Source: Paenibacillus montaniterrae
GTDB lineage: Bacteria; Bacillota; Bacilli; Paenibacillales; Paenibacillaceae
Assembly: GCF_018403185.1 (NCBI RefSeq)
Contig: NZ_BOSE01000006.1
Coordinates: 124,001 to 188,000, forward strand
Length of the DNA: 64,000 bases
Direction: 5' to 3'
In this document: positions 18,667 to 25,914 of the stretch, one piece after another
Layout of the letters: each line of letters starts with the position of its first letter
Position numbering within the stretch: the first letter of the stretch is position 1
The notes under the pieces: generated by a model
What the model saw: the letters and a program-made list of their open reading frames with translations, nothing else
Database searches by the model: none
What the model was told of the DNA's origin: nothing
Translations under genes and position numbers: made by a program

Positions 18667-19545
18667 TCAATATTGGATTTGCTCTTTGGAGGCGGTTAGC
18701 GCTCGAATGAGCCAAGTCACAACTAAGCAAATGAGCAGCAGGAAGAAGCTGACCGCGCTCGCATAGCCGAAGTCAAAGGATTTGAAGGCAATCCGATACA
18801 TGTACGACGCCATAACCTCGCTCGCGCCATTCGGGCCGCCGCCTGTCATGACATAAATGAGATCGAAATATTTAAGCGAGCCGACCATCGCAAGCACCAG
18901 CGTCACCTTAAGCACCTCGGTAATGAGCGGAACTTTTATCCGATAAGCGATTTGCCATGCTGTTGCGCCATCGATTGTTGCTGCTTCCTCTACTTCCTTT
19001 GGCACGCCCTTTAAGGCTGCATAATAGATCAAAATGTAAAAGCCCGCGTACTGCCACAAAATCGGCAAAAAGATTGCAAACAGCACAATATCGGTGTTGG
19101 CCAGCCACTCTGGCGTATTGACGACGCCAAGCTTTTCCAAAAAAATGTTAATCAAGCCGTTGGACGGATGATAAATTTTCAACCACAGCTGTGCGATTGC
19201 AACTGAGGATAGCAGCATCGGAATCAAATATATTTTGCGCAGCGTATTAGCCCCTTTAATTTTGGAAGCCAGCACTAATGAAACCGCCAAATAAAGAATC
19301 AGGCTCAAGCAGGAAAACAAGGCAAGCAGCAAGGAATGCAGCGCACTGCTCCAAAACGCCTTGTCGCCAATCAGCTCCTTATAGTTTTCAAGGCCGACAA
19401 ACGTCATTGCCTTAATGCCGTTCCAGTCGTTCAACCCATAGTAACCAGTCAGCACAATCGGAATGTAAATGATTAGAGCCAACAGCAGCAGTGCTGGCAG
19501 CATATACAGCGCAATAATCCATTTGTTGGACATCATCTTGTTCAT
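18667..19545 (-). CDS. Sugar ABC transporter permease, MalF type
   Basis: This 292-residue permease (MNKMMSNKWIIALYMLP start) has six spans, the EAA loop EEAATIDGATAWQIAYRI, and a MalF-like C-terminus. The frame is open to a TTG at 19566, but the ATG at 19545 sits 9 bases after a GGGAGGG ribosome site and is preferred. It is the partner of the MalG-type permease downstream. The gap to the upstream SBP gene holds a hairpin. Confidence 0.92.
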   Translation of the reverse strand: MNKMMSNKWIIALYMLPALLLLALIIYIPIVLTGYYGLNDWNGIKAMTFVGLENYKELIGDKAFWSSALHSLLLALFSCLSLILYLAVSLVLASKIKGANTLRKIYLIPMLLSSVAIAQLWLKIYHPSNGLINIFLEKLGVVNTPEWLANTDIVLFAIFLPILWQYAGFYILIYYAALKGVPKEVEEAATIDGATAWQIAYRIKVPLITEVLKVTLVLAMVGSLKYFDLIYVMTGGGPNGASEVMASYMYRIAFKSFDFGYASAVSFFLLLICLVVTWLIRALTASKEQIQY

Positions 19546-19569
19546 GGTGCGAATCCCTCCCAGCAAGAA

Positions 19570-19611
19570 GGCTGCTCTAAAGCTCCAGCAAATTTGGATT
19601 TTAGAACAGCC
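19570..19611 (-). terminator. Intergenic hairpin between SBP and permease genes
   Basis: The imperfect arms GGCTGCTCTAAAGCTCC and GGATTTTAGAACAGCC sit between the SBP stop codon and the MalF-type start. It has no strong T-run. It probably attenuates or protects the SBP transcript. Confidence 0.6.
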
Positions 19612-19625
19612 CTGTAATCGTTCAA

Positions 19626-20975
19626 CTATTTTTTAATCGCTTGCTCATGTGCCTCGGAAAATTGCTCAGGAGTGGCAGCATTGCCAAACAGTGCTTGAAT
19701 TTGATTCAAGTGAACCTCGGCTGCTTCCGCTTCCAGCTGCACGTCTGCATATAGCGTAATGCTGGTTGCATTATTCATTTCATTGAACAATTCGACATAC
19801 AAATCAGCCAGCTCAACGCTGCTTGTATCGACCTTTGTAGCAGGAATGACGCCTGCATCGGTTACTGCTTTTTCACCCCATTTTTCAACGAAGTAAGCTA
19901 CAAATTGCTTCGCCTGTTCCTTCACTGGCGAGTTTTCCGCTACGAACAATCCGACGCCAGGGCCGCCGACCCAGCTGTTCGCATCGCCTTTGCCGCCGCT
20001 GACGACAGGGAATTTAAAGAAGCCTACCTTATCCTTGAACTCCTGCGGAATTTCCTCATTAGCTGTAAAGTTAGCCAGCTCCCATGTACCCATCAAATAC
20101 ATCGCTGCTGCTTCATTATAGAAATCAGCCTTGCCTTCATCATTGGACAGACCGTTGAAGCCTTTGTTAAATGCGTTCAGATTAACCAGGTTCTGCACCT
20201 CGCCAGCTGCTTGCAGCAAGCTGTCCTGCATGTACGTGTCCTTGCCTGCCAATGCGTTGGAGAATACCTCCTGGCCTGCGATGCGATCCGCCAGGTACAT
20301 ATACCAGAGTGAACCAGTCCAGCGATCCTTGTTGCCAAGCGCGATTGGCGTTACGCCGTTATCAACAAGCGTCTGCACAACGTTAAGGAACTCATCATAT
20401 GTCGTTGGCACTTCAAGATTGTGGTTAGCAAAAATTTCCTTGTTGTAGTAGATCGGCGCAATGTTGAATTCAAGCGGAACACCATACGTGCTGCCGTCTA
20501 CCTGAAATGCGTCCGTCGTACCTGCTACAAACTGATCGCCCAAGCCGTTGCCAAGCAAATCGTCCAGCGAAGCGAACAAGCCGCCTTCCACATACGGCTG
20601 CAGGAAGCCTGCTGCCCACGTTACCCCTACATCAGGCAGTGTATTGGAGGTGGATAAAACTTTCAGCTTGTTTTTATACTGCTCGTTGTCCAGCACCTCC
20701 AGCTTGATCGTTACATTCGGATGCTCGTCCTGGTACTGCTTAATGATGTCATTGACCACTTTGTTTTGCGCAGTGGATACGCCTTCAGGCCACAAATGCA
20801 TAAAATTAATCGTAACCTTTTCATCAGCGCTCGTCGGGTCTGGATTTGCTGAGTTGCTTTCATTCTGATTATTGCCTTCTGCAGAGCCATTGCTGCCTCC
20901 GTTCGAGCTGCTGCAGCCTGCCAGCACTACCGTTAGGATCAAAAAGAGCAAAACTATCATTTTTTGTGTCTTCAT
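19626..20975 (-). CDS. Sugar-binding lipoprotein, CUT1 family 1
   Basis: This 449-residue lipoprotein has lipobox VLAGC (Cys21) and a Ser/Asn-rich linker. The SBP_bac_1 domain contains FMHLWPEG, NDIIKQYQDEHPNVTIKLEVLDN near the N-terminus, and WVGGPGVGLFVAENSP in the C-lobe. It delivers an oligosaccharide to the two CUT1 permeases that follow. A perfect cre site lies 22 bases upstream of its start, so CcpA-mediated glucose repression is expected on top of the YesM/YesN control. The SD is GGGGAGA. Confidence 0.93.
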   Translation of the reverse strand: MKTQKMIVLLFLILTVVLAGCSSSNGGSNGSAEGNNQNESNSANPDPTSADEKVTINFMHLWPEGVSTAQNKVVNDIIKQYQDEHPNVTIKLEVLDNEQYKNKLKVLSTSNTLPDVGVTWAAGFLQPYVEGGLFASLDDLLGNGLGDQFVAGTTDAFQVDGSTYGVPLEFNIAPIYYNKEIFANHNLEVPTTYDEFLNVVQTLVDNGVTPIALGNKDRWTGSLWYMYLADRIAGQEVFSNALAGKDTYMQDSLLQAAGEVQNLVNLNAFNKGFNGLSNDEGKADFYNEAAAMYLMGTWELANFTANEEIPQEFKDKVGFFKFPVVSGGKGDANSWVGGPGVGLFVAENSPVKEQAKQFVAYFVEKWGEKAVTDAGVIPATKVDTSSVELADLYVELFNEMNNATSITLYADVQLEAEAAEVHLNQIQALFGNAATPEQFSEAHEQAIKK

Positions 20976-20996
20976 GTGAATGATCTCCCCTTTTCT

Positions 20997-21010
20997 TGAA
21001 ATCGTTTACA
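20997..21010 (-). promoter_or_regulatory. Catabolite-responsive element (cre)
   Basis: TGAAATCGTTTACA matches the cre consensus TGWAANCGNTNWCA at all 14 positions. It lies 22 bases upstream of the SBP start, in the leader or promoter region, where CcpA binding would repress the transporter operon in good sugar. Confidence 0.85.
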
Positions 21011-21080
21011 GTTTTATTTTATTAGGGATTATTGTATTGGGTAAGGATACAGCCATTAGGAAAAACTCCACTTTTATTAG

Positions 21081-21543
21081 AGGTAGTTTCAAAAGCTCGA
21101 CTTTGATGACGATGTAATGCTTCGTAGTGGATTCGACGGCGAATATGTCACGCTACCGAAAAGGTTATGCTTCCGAAGTATGTTTCCTGCGGAAACATTG
21201 TAGGTGCTCACGTAGCTTTTTGCCTACGCTGCGCCCCTCGCCTTCTAGGGCGTGTCTGAGAACTCCGAGGACAGCCAATTTTGCCGAATTTTCGTTCCAT
21301 GCAAGGCGCGATTGTGAAGGCGTACCGGGCGTACGTCAAGCAAACGGAACGAAGCAGGGGGCGAAAAGGCGGTGAAAGAGACCCCTGAGCGGGTTTTCAG
21401 ACACGTCCTAGTATCGCGCCATCTTCTTGGTCCTGAAAGCCAAGCTTTTTAAACCTCATTGATAAGGGTAGTTTCAAAAGCTCGACTTTGATGACGATGT
21501 AATGCTTCGTAGTGGATTCGACGGCGAATATGTCGCGCTACCC
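21081..21543 (-). repeat. Locus B of the ~186-bp structured repeat (two partial units, interrupted)
   Basis: One subtype-II unit (21081 to about 21442, with 161 bases of inserted MITE) and a second truncated unit (about 21468-21543) lie between the response regulator gene and the SBP gene. The orientation is opposite to arrays A and C. It carries the same ~45-base extra segment as unit 1 of array A (ATGTTTCC-TGC-GGAAACAT). The second unit stops abruptly at about 21543. Apart from the MITE and the upstream cre, nothing else is seen in 20976-21591. Confidence 0.85.
21248..21408. mobile_element. 161-bp MITE inserted in a repeat unit
   Basis: The ends are GGGCGTGTCTGAGAAC and, in inverse, GGACGTGTCTGAAAAC: 16-bp terminal inverted repeats with two mismatches. 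The element is flanked by CTA on both sides (21245-21247 and 21408-21410), which is a TA or CTA target duplication. The empty site is visible in the sister repeat units, which read ACTAGAAGGCG without interruption, so the insertion boundaries are certain. It has no coding capacity. The interior contains CGTTCC...GGAACG and CGTAC-CGGGC-GTACG pairings. A TA-type duplication suggests mobilisation by an IS630/Tc1 or IS5-type transposase; none is in the window. Confidence 0.85.
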
Positions 21544-21591
21544 GCTACCGTAGCCACACGAGATGGCGGTTGGGTTGAGTGCTCTATTAAA

Positions 21592-22353
21592 TCAGGTTTG
21601 CTGCTTGCGATATTGGGCGGGGCTTAGCTGCTCATGCGCACGAAAGACGCGAATAAAATAGCGATCTGTCTGATAACCGACCTGTTCGGCGATTTGCTGG
21701 ATCGACAAGCCGGTTGTTAGCAGCAGCCGCTTGGCAAGCTGCAGCCGTTGGCGCGTCACATAATCGGAAAAGCTGATGCCCGTCTGCTCCTTAAATAGCT
21801 GGCTAAAGTAATTCGCGTTCATATGCAGCATCTCAGCCAGCTGCTTCGCTGAAATGGCTTCACCAAGATGCTCGCGAACATATTGCATGGCCTTGTTAAT
21901 ATCCGCATGTCCTGTTTCCTGCTCCAGCTCCAGCAGCTGTACGTCGGCAACCTTCATTAGCCGATCCTGCTGCAGCTTTTCTTCTCTGCGCTCCAGCGCC
22001 CGCTGTACGGCCGCTATAATTGATTTTTTCTCCAGCGGCTTTAGCAAATAATCAATCGCTTCAAATTGAATCGCCTTTTGTGCATAGGCAAATTCGGAAT
22101 AGCCGGATATAAAAATACAGTGCGGCTTTCGCTTTAAGCTGCTTACTCTTTCTACGAGCTCCAAGCCCGTCAGGCCAGGCATGCGAATATCGGAAATAAG
22201 CACATCAATCGCTTGCTTCTGCAGTAGCTCAAGTGCCGCCAGACCGTTGTCGGCAAGGTAAATGTGGTAGCTGCCCGTCAGCCACCCCTCCAGCACGCGC
22301 TTGATCCCTTCCCTTGTCCGCGGCTCATCGTCGGCAATTAATAGCTGAATCAT
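21592..22353 (-). CDS. Short YesN-type response regulator, REC plus AraC HTH
   Basis: This 253-residue regulator has a receiver (DDE 8-10, Asp55 in VLISDIRMP, Lys in LKPLEKK) joined by a short helical linker to an AraC HTH (about 150-253, ending FRAHEQLSPAQYRKQQ). It lacks the central region of about 280 residues found in the other two YesN proteins of this window; this is a recognised short form, not a frameshift. Its start overlaps the kinase stop by 4 bases. Expected target: the SBP-permease genes downstream. Confidence 0.92.
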   Translation of the reverse strand: MIQLLIADDEPRTREGIKRVLEGWLTGSYHIYLADNGLAALELLQKQAIDVLISDIRMPGLTGLELVERVSSLKRKPHCIFISGYSEFAYAQKAIQFEAIDYLLKPLEKKSIIAAVQRALERREEKLQQDRLMKVADVQLLELEQETGHADINKAMQYVREHLGEAISAKQLAEMLHMNANYFSQLFKEQTGISFSDYVTRQRLQLAKRLLLTTGLSIQQIAEQVGYQTDRYFIRVFRAHEQLSPAQYRKQQT

Positions 22354-24122
22354 ACCATTTCCTCCCTTATTTGCGCAGGAATATGAAAGCCAACCTCGGT
22401 TTCCTGCTGCGAGCTTTTAATAAACAGCCCTTGATGGCTGCTGCCGTAATATAGCTTCAAGCGCTGATTGGTGTTTTTTAGTCCCATCCCTAGATGCTTG
22501 TCCTTGTCCTGCTGATGAGCGACAGGAGCTGCATCCTGCGCCAGCTCATGCGTTAATTTATGGAGCTGCTCGCTTGTAAAGCCTGGTCCGTTATCGATAA
22601 CTGAAATGACAAGCTGCGGCGCTTCATCAGCCCGTCTTACAAGAATCGTCAGTCGACCAGGGTTCAGGTTGCGCTCAATGCCATGCTCGATCGCATTTTC
22701 AATAATCGGCTGGATCATCAGCTTCGGAATCGGCACCTGTTTAAGCGACTCCTGGCAAATGATTTGCCACTCAAAGCGCTCCATCAGCCGCATTTTCATA
22801 ATGAGCAAATAACGCTCGGCATGCTCCAGCTCATCGCCAACCGTCACCCATTGATCACTGTCCTGCTTCGTGATCACATAGCGGAACACTCCGCTCATCG
22901 CCACAATGACCTCGGCAAGCTCGCTTTGCCCTTTCTCCTCCAGCTCCCAGTAGAATGCCTCCAGCGTATTAAACAGAAAATGCGGATTAATTTGTGCCTG
23001 CAGCGCTTTAAGCTCGGTCTTGCTTTGCAAAATTTCCTTCTCATATACAACCTGAATGAGTGCTTGCAGCGAATCTACCATTTGGTTATAGGTGTTGTTC
23101 AGCTCGGCGATTTCGATCGTCTGACTGCTGGCATCAATATGCTTTAGCCCGCCTAATCGCGCACCTCGCATGGCCCTGATCAGCTTCAAAATCGGGCGGC
23201 TAATTCGTTCTGCGATAAAATAGCTTAATATTAAGAAAAGCACGCTGCTGACAAACAAAAAAATGATGATCGTTGAACGAAGCAGCGCCAGCCCTTCTGT
23301 TGCTTTGGTGACTGGTGTTAAAATGCTCAGCTCCCAGCCAGCAAGCGGTATGCTGCGTTTCACATTAAAATAGTCCTGATTACGAATGTCGACGACGTCC
23401 ATAGCCCCTGTAGCTTCAGGCAGCGCTAGCGAATCGCCAGCATTTGTGAAAATGACATGGCCTTGCTGATCCGTCAGCCACATATAGTCGGCTTGCTCCT
23501 GCCCCGTATCGGTCAGCAGCGATAAATCGAACAGCGAGAGATCGACATGCACAACTAAATAGCCGACATGCTGAAATGATTGGTTCATGAGTCGAATGTT
23601 GCGCATCGTTACGATGCTGTTAGGAAATTTGTCGTTGTAGCTGGTCCATACCAAGCGGCCCGCTGCCTGATCGGTGAGCTCAATCCACTGCTGCACATAG
23701 CGCTCATCGAGTCGCTCATTGCTAATTGGCAAATAGCTTTCATGACCGAGGGTGTAAATTTCGATTGCTTTAATGCCCTGCTGGTACGCCTCCAGCTTGC
23801 GAACCTCCTGCTGCAGCAGCTGCAGCTGATCAAAGCTCGCCTGCTTGCCGTTGTAGCTGTCCTGCAGCAGCGACTGCACCATCGCATTCGTTGCCACCTG
23901 CGAAGAAAAGGTATCGATTTGCTTCATTAGCAGCTCGACATTGGCAATCGACTGCACCGCTGTATTTTCCATATGCTTCTCAGCATTGGTTTGCAGCAAG
24001 CGGCTGACCTGCACATTAATATAAATGCCGACCGTTAGTAGAATAAAGAGCATCATGCTTGTATAGACGACAAACATTTGCTTGCGAAACGTATTCAGCT
24101 TCATCCAGCTTCGCATTGCCAT
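22350..24122 (-). CDS. YesM-type sensor histidine kinase
   Basis: This 590-residue kinase has TM1 at about residues 15-36, an extracellular sensing domain, TM2 at about 283-305 and HAMP (ERISRPILKLIRAMRG). The His_kinase motif is QAQINPHFLFNTLEAFYWEL, and HATPase_c has MIQPIIENAIEHGI, DNGPGF and GMGLKNTNQRLKL boxes. It forms an overlapping pair with the short YesN protein and heads the CUT1 transporter cluster. A degenerate cre-like site lies about 48 bases upstream. Confidence 0.92.
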   Translation of the reverse strand: MAMRSWMKLNTFRKQMFVVYTSMMLFILLTVGIYINVQVSRLLQTNAEKHMENTAVQSIANVELLMKQIDTFSSQVATNAMVQSLLQDSYNGKQASFDQLQLLQQEVRKLEAYQQGIKAIEIYTLGHESYLPISNERLDERYVQQWIELTDQAAGRLVWTSYNDKFPNSIVTMRNIRLMNQSFQHVGYLVVHVDLSLFDLSLLTDTGQEQADYMWLTDQQGHVIFTNAGDSLALPEATGAMDVVDIRNQDYFNVKRSIPLAGWELSILTPVTKATEGLALLRSTIIIFLFVSSVLFLILSYFIAERISRPILKLIRAMRGARLGGLKHIDASSQTIEIAELNNTYNQMVDSLQALIQVVYEKEILQSKTELKALQAQINPHFLFNTLEAFYWELEEKGQSELAEVIVAMSGVFRYVITKQDSDQWVTVGDELEHAERYLLIMKMRLMERFEWQIICQESLKQVPIPKLMIQPIIENAIEHGIERNLNPGRLTILVRRADEAPQLVISVIDNGPGFTSEQLHKLTHELAQDAAPVAHQQDKDKHLGMGLKNTNQRLKLYYGSSHQGLFIKSSQQETEVGFHIPAQIREEMV

Positions 24123-24169
24123 TCCTCATTTCTGAGCAAAATGAATTGCATTCCAGCTGCTGCGCCTTA

Positions 24170-24183
24170 TTAAAGCGCTTGCA
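24170..24183 (-). promoter_or_regulatory. Possible cre-like site
   Basis: TGCAAGCGCTTTAA (read on the minus strand) matches the cre consensus at about 12 of 14 positions. It sits upstream of the YesM gene. The match is weak and unsupported by a clear promoter. Confidence 0.35.
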
Positions 24184-24296
24184 GCGCCTACCATAAAATG
24201 TAATCAAAAATCACGCAAAGCACAACCGTAAACTTGTACCATCTAAAGAAATAAAAGAAACTTCTATATAATCTGCAGGATAGGTGGACAAATTAA

Positions 24297-24342
24297 AAAA
24301 GACGGCAGCTCATTCGGAAATACGTGAACGAGTGACGTCTTT
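24297..24342 (-). terminator. Terminator of the bacteriocin-like operon
   Basis: AAAAGACG (24297-24304) pairs with CGTCTTTT (24335-24342), and a further T-run follows on the minus strand. It lies 8 bases after the stop codon of the small membrane protein gene. Confidence 0.7.
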
Positions 24343-24350
24343 TCGCTTTA

Positions 24351-24512
24351 TTATTTATTTTTCAAATATATCCCGGTTATCGTTCCAATAATAATTGATA
24401 TTAAAACAGTAATAACCAAGCCTTGCATAAGACCAAGCTTTACTGATAGAATCCCGGAAACCACACCAACCAAAGCTACAACAAGAATAAAATAGGTTAG
24501 TTTATTTTTCAT
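24351..24512 (-). CDS. Small two-span membrane protein, candidate immunity protein
   Basis: This 53-residue frame begins MKNKLTYFILVVALVG and ends GTITGIYLKNK, with two hydrophobic segments (about 6-24 and 31-49) and Lys-rich ends. Its ATG directly follows the stop codon of the bacteriocin-like gene (TAAATG) without a ribosome site of its own, so it is translationally coupled to it. Small basic two-span proteins encoded right after class II bacteriocins are often immunity proteins; that role here is inference. A terminator follows immediately, so this is the last gene of a three-gene operon. Confidence 0.7.
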   Translation of the reverse strand: MKNKLTYFILVVALVGVVSGILSVKLGLMQGLVITVLISIIIGTITGIYLKNK

Positions 24513-24800
24513 TTATCTTGTGAGACCACCAGCAATAAATCCACTTACAGCTCCACCGGCAAAACCACCTACGAAACCAACAATCGCTCCACCGACTGCT
24601 CCTGGCACCGCGCCTGCACCTAGAAACGAACTTCCGATAAAGGCCCCAGTAACAGCGCCAGATACTGCACCTCCTGCTGCACCAGATACTGCTCCAACTA
24701 ATGCTCCATAAGCAGCTTTACCCCAATCCCAACCACCAGTAAGAGTATACAACTCCTCAAGGTCAAGCGTTGCAAATTTAGAATTTAGACTCATTTCCAT
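24513..24800 (-). CDS. Double-glycine leader bacteriocin-like peptide (class II)
   Basis: This 95-residue precursor has a 23-residue leader ending LEELYTLTGG, the classic double-glycine cleavage signal of peptidase-containing ABC exporters. The predicted mature peptide of 72 residues starts WDWGKAAYG. It is very rich in Gly/Ala with repeated GxxxG steps, as in the membrane-spanning helices of class IIb/IIc bacteriocins (Pfam Bacteriocin_IIc is the closest family I can name). A strong SD (AAAGGAGA) lies 7 bases from the ATG. It sits between a DUF5085-like gene and a small membrane protein. No exporter or peptidase gene is nearby, so export would need a distant ABC transporter. The leader is clear; antibacterial activity is inferred. 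Confidence 0.8.
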   Translation of the reverse strand: MEMSLNSKFATLDLEELYTLTGGWDWGKAAYGALVGAVSGAAGGAVSGAVTGAFIGSSFLGAGAVPGAVGGAIVGFVGGFAGGAVSGFIAGGLTR

Positions 24801-24833
24801 TTTAAATTCTCCTTTGATTTAATATATTTTGAA

Positions 24834-24863
24834 AGATGTTATGGCTATTATCCTATAACATCT
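24834..24863 (-). other. Hairpin between DUF5085-like and bacteriocin-like genes
   Basis: AGATGTTAT (24834-24842) pairs with ATAACATCT (24855-24863) in the 81-base intergenic gap, followed by TTTC on the minus strand. It could be a partial terminator or a processing or stability site that sets relative expression. Confidence 0.55.
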
Positions 24864-24881
24864 ATTCAATATAAAGAAAAC

Positions 24882-25364
24882 TTAGATGTTGTTTGGATTT
24901 ATTGAAATATACAGATCAAAAAAAGGAGATTCACCATATTGAATTTTATCGTCATTAACATTTACATTGTATACAGACGTAATTTGCTGCAACTCATGCC
25001 GTAAAATATATGTAAATAATTCATTATAGGCATCTTCTATCTTATTCGGATCACCAACATACCTCGTATACAGCGCATTCACCAACTGAAATACATCTTT
25101 AAACTTATAAGGCGAGTTAAGCTCAATAACTCTATCAATCGCCACAAGAAACTCAATATCTAGCATCTGTTCTCCATTTACAATTTCAACACTGTGCGTA
25201 GCTGATATCATTGGTCCGGCTTTTTGGGCCCCACTCTCTTGTAGTTTCCGTACAAAATGCTGAAGCGCATCATTAATTTCAGAAGCAGTTAATTTGCCTC
25301 TGAATGATGCAACCTTTTCGTATCTAAGCGTCTTGCCCTGTTCAATCGTTGTTGCTGTATTCAT
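24882..25364 (-). CDS. DUF5085-like protein
   Basis: This 160-residue soluble protein has a pattern resembling DUF5085/GyrI-like proteins: LRYEKVASFRGKL at the start, then an amphipathic helix (NDALQHFVRKLQESG), a GPMISATHSVEI strand region, and LDIEFLVAID. It has no signal peptide. The SD AAAGGAGG is strong and correctly spaced. It is the first gene of the operon with the bacteriocin-like peptide and the small membrane protein, and it is read from the divergent promoter that shares the 23-bp palindrome with the GntR gene. A GyrI-like ligand-binding, chaperone or immunity role is possible; the family name is a resemblance made by eye. Confidence 0.6.
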   Translation of the reverse strand: MNTATTIEQGKTLRYEKVASFRGKLTASEINDALQHFVRKLQESGAQKAGPMISATHSVEIVNGEQMLDIEFLVAIDRVIELNSPYKFKDVFQLVNALYTRYVGDPNKIEDAYNELFTYILRHELQQITSVYNVNVNDDKIQYGESPFFDLYISINPNNI

Positions 25365-25408
25365 TGATCAGCCTCCTTTTGGCGCTGTACATACAATCAT
25401 TACACAAA

Positions 25409-25437
25409 AGATTACATTCTAATCCAAATCATGTAAA
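25409..25437 (-). promoter_or_regulatory. Promoter of the bacteriocin-like operon
   Basis: On the minus strand, a TTTACA -35 box (25432-25437) and a TAATCT -10 box (25409-25414) are separated by exactly 17 bases. The -35 box lies in the left arm of the palindrome at 25421-25470. The transcript would start about 38 bases before the DUF5085-like gene. Confidence 0.7.
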
Positions 25438-25470
25438 TATCCCAAACGGGATATTTACATGATTTGGATT
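25421..25470. promoter_or_regulatory. 23-bp perfect palindrome, probable GntR operator
   Basis: The arms 25421-25443 and 25448-25470 are perfect inverted repeats around AAAC. The core reads ATGTAAATATCCC...GGGATATTTACAT. It sits between two divergent genes and contains the -35 boxes of both divergent promoters. That placement argues for an operator bound by a dimeric or tetrameric regulator, most simply the GntR protein encoded next to it, and not for a terminator. Confidence 0.75.
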
Positions 25471-25482
25471 ACGATATATAAT
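25454..25482 (+). promoter_or_regulatory. Promoter of the GntR-membrane protein operon
   Basis: A TTTACA -35 box (25454-25459) and a perfect TATAAT -10 box (25477-25482) have exactly 17 bases between them. The -35 box is inside the right arm of the palindrome. It is symmetrical to the divergent promoter on the other strand. Confidence 0.8.
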
Positions 25483-25503
25483 ACTTAGTTTACTAGAAGG
25501 AGT

Positions 25504-25905
25504 GTGAGCACGACGCTTATTTCGTTAAAGCTCGATAGTGATATTCCGTTATATGAGCAATTGCGCAATCAGATTGTGCTTGGTATTGCGACTGGCAAGC
25601 TGCAGCCGCAAGAAAAGCTGCCTACAGTGCGACAGCTGGCGGAGGAGCTTGGCATTAATACGATGACCGTCAATAAGGCATACGCTTTGTTAAAGCAGGA
25701 GCATTATATTGTGATCGATCGTCGGCATGGCGCAAAGGTACACGCACATCCTGGCAAGGCTGCAATCGATGAGGAAGCCGCTGACCAGCTGGAGCAAAAG
25801 CTCGAGCTTATGATCGCGGAGGCATCGCTGCAGGGCGTAGCCGCAGATACCTTTTACAATCTGTGCGCGCGCATTTACTCGAGAATGAATATCCAGAAAG
25901 CATGA
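25504..25905 (+). CDS. GntR-family transcriptional regulator, YtrA type
   Basis: This 133-residue short GntR protein has an N-terminal winged helix-turn-helix (PLYEQLRNQIVLGIATGKL, then LPTVRQLAEELGINTMTVNKAYALL) and only a short C-terminal helical dimerisation arm. This is the YtrA subfamily, which usually represses a neighbouring membrane or ABC operon from inverted-repeat operators. The GTG start at 25504 gives the expected family N-terminus, but its AAGGAG (25497-25502) is only one base away, an unusually short spacing that may keep expression low. It is 9 bases upstream of the membrane protein gene. It probably binds the 23-bp palindrome and so controls both its own operon and the bacteriocin-like operon. 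Confidence 0.88.
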   Translation: MSTTLISLKLDSDIPLYEQLRNQIVLGIATGKLQPQEKLPTVRQLAEELGINTMTVNKAYALLKQEHYIVIDRRHGAKVHAHPGKAAIDEEAADQLEQKLELMIAEASLQGVAADTFYNLCARIYSRMNIQKA

Positions 25906-25914
25906 GGTGATGGT

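Noticed and set aside
21592..22353. Short YesN protein considered truncated
   Set aside because: Receiver and AraC domains are both complete and joined by a normal linker; no frameshift or remnant of the central region is seen.
24520..24711. Plus-strand 63-codon Pro/Ala-rich frame opposite the bacteriocin-like gene
   Set aside because: It is the antisense of a Gly/Ala-rich peptide (GGN/GCN read backwards gives Pro/Ala); the minus-strand frame has a leader, SD and operon context.
25421..25470. Palindrome considered as an intrinsic terminator
   Set aside because: It lies upstream of two divergent genes, has no T-run, and contains both -35 boxes.
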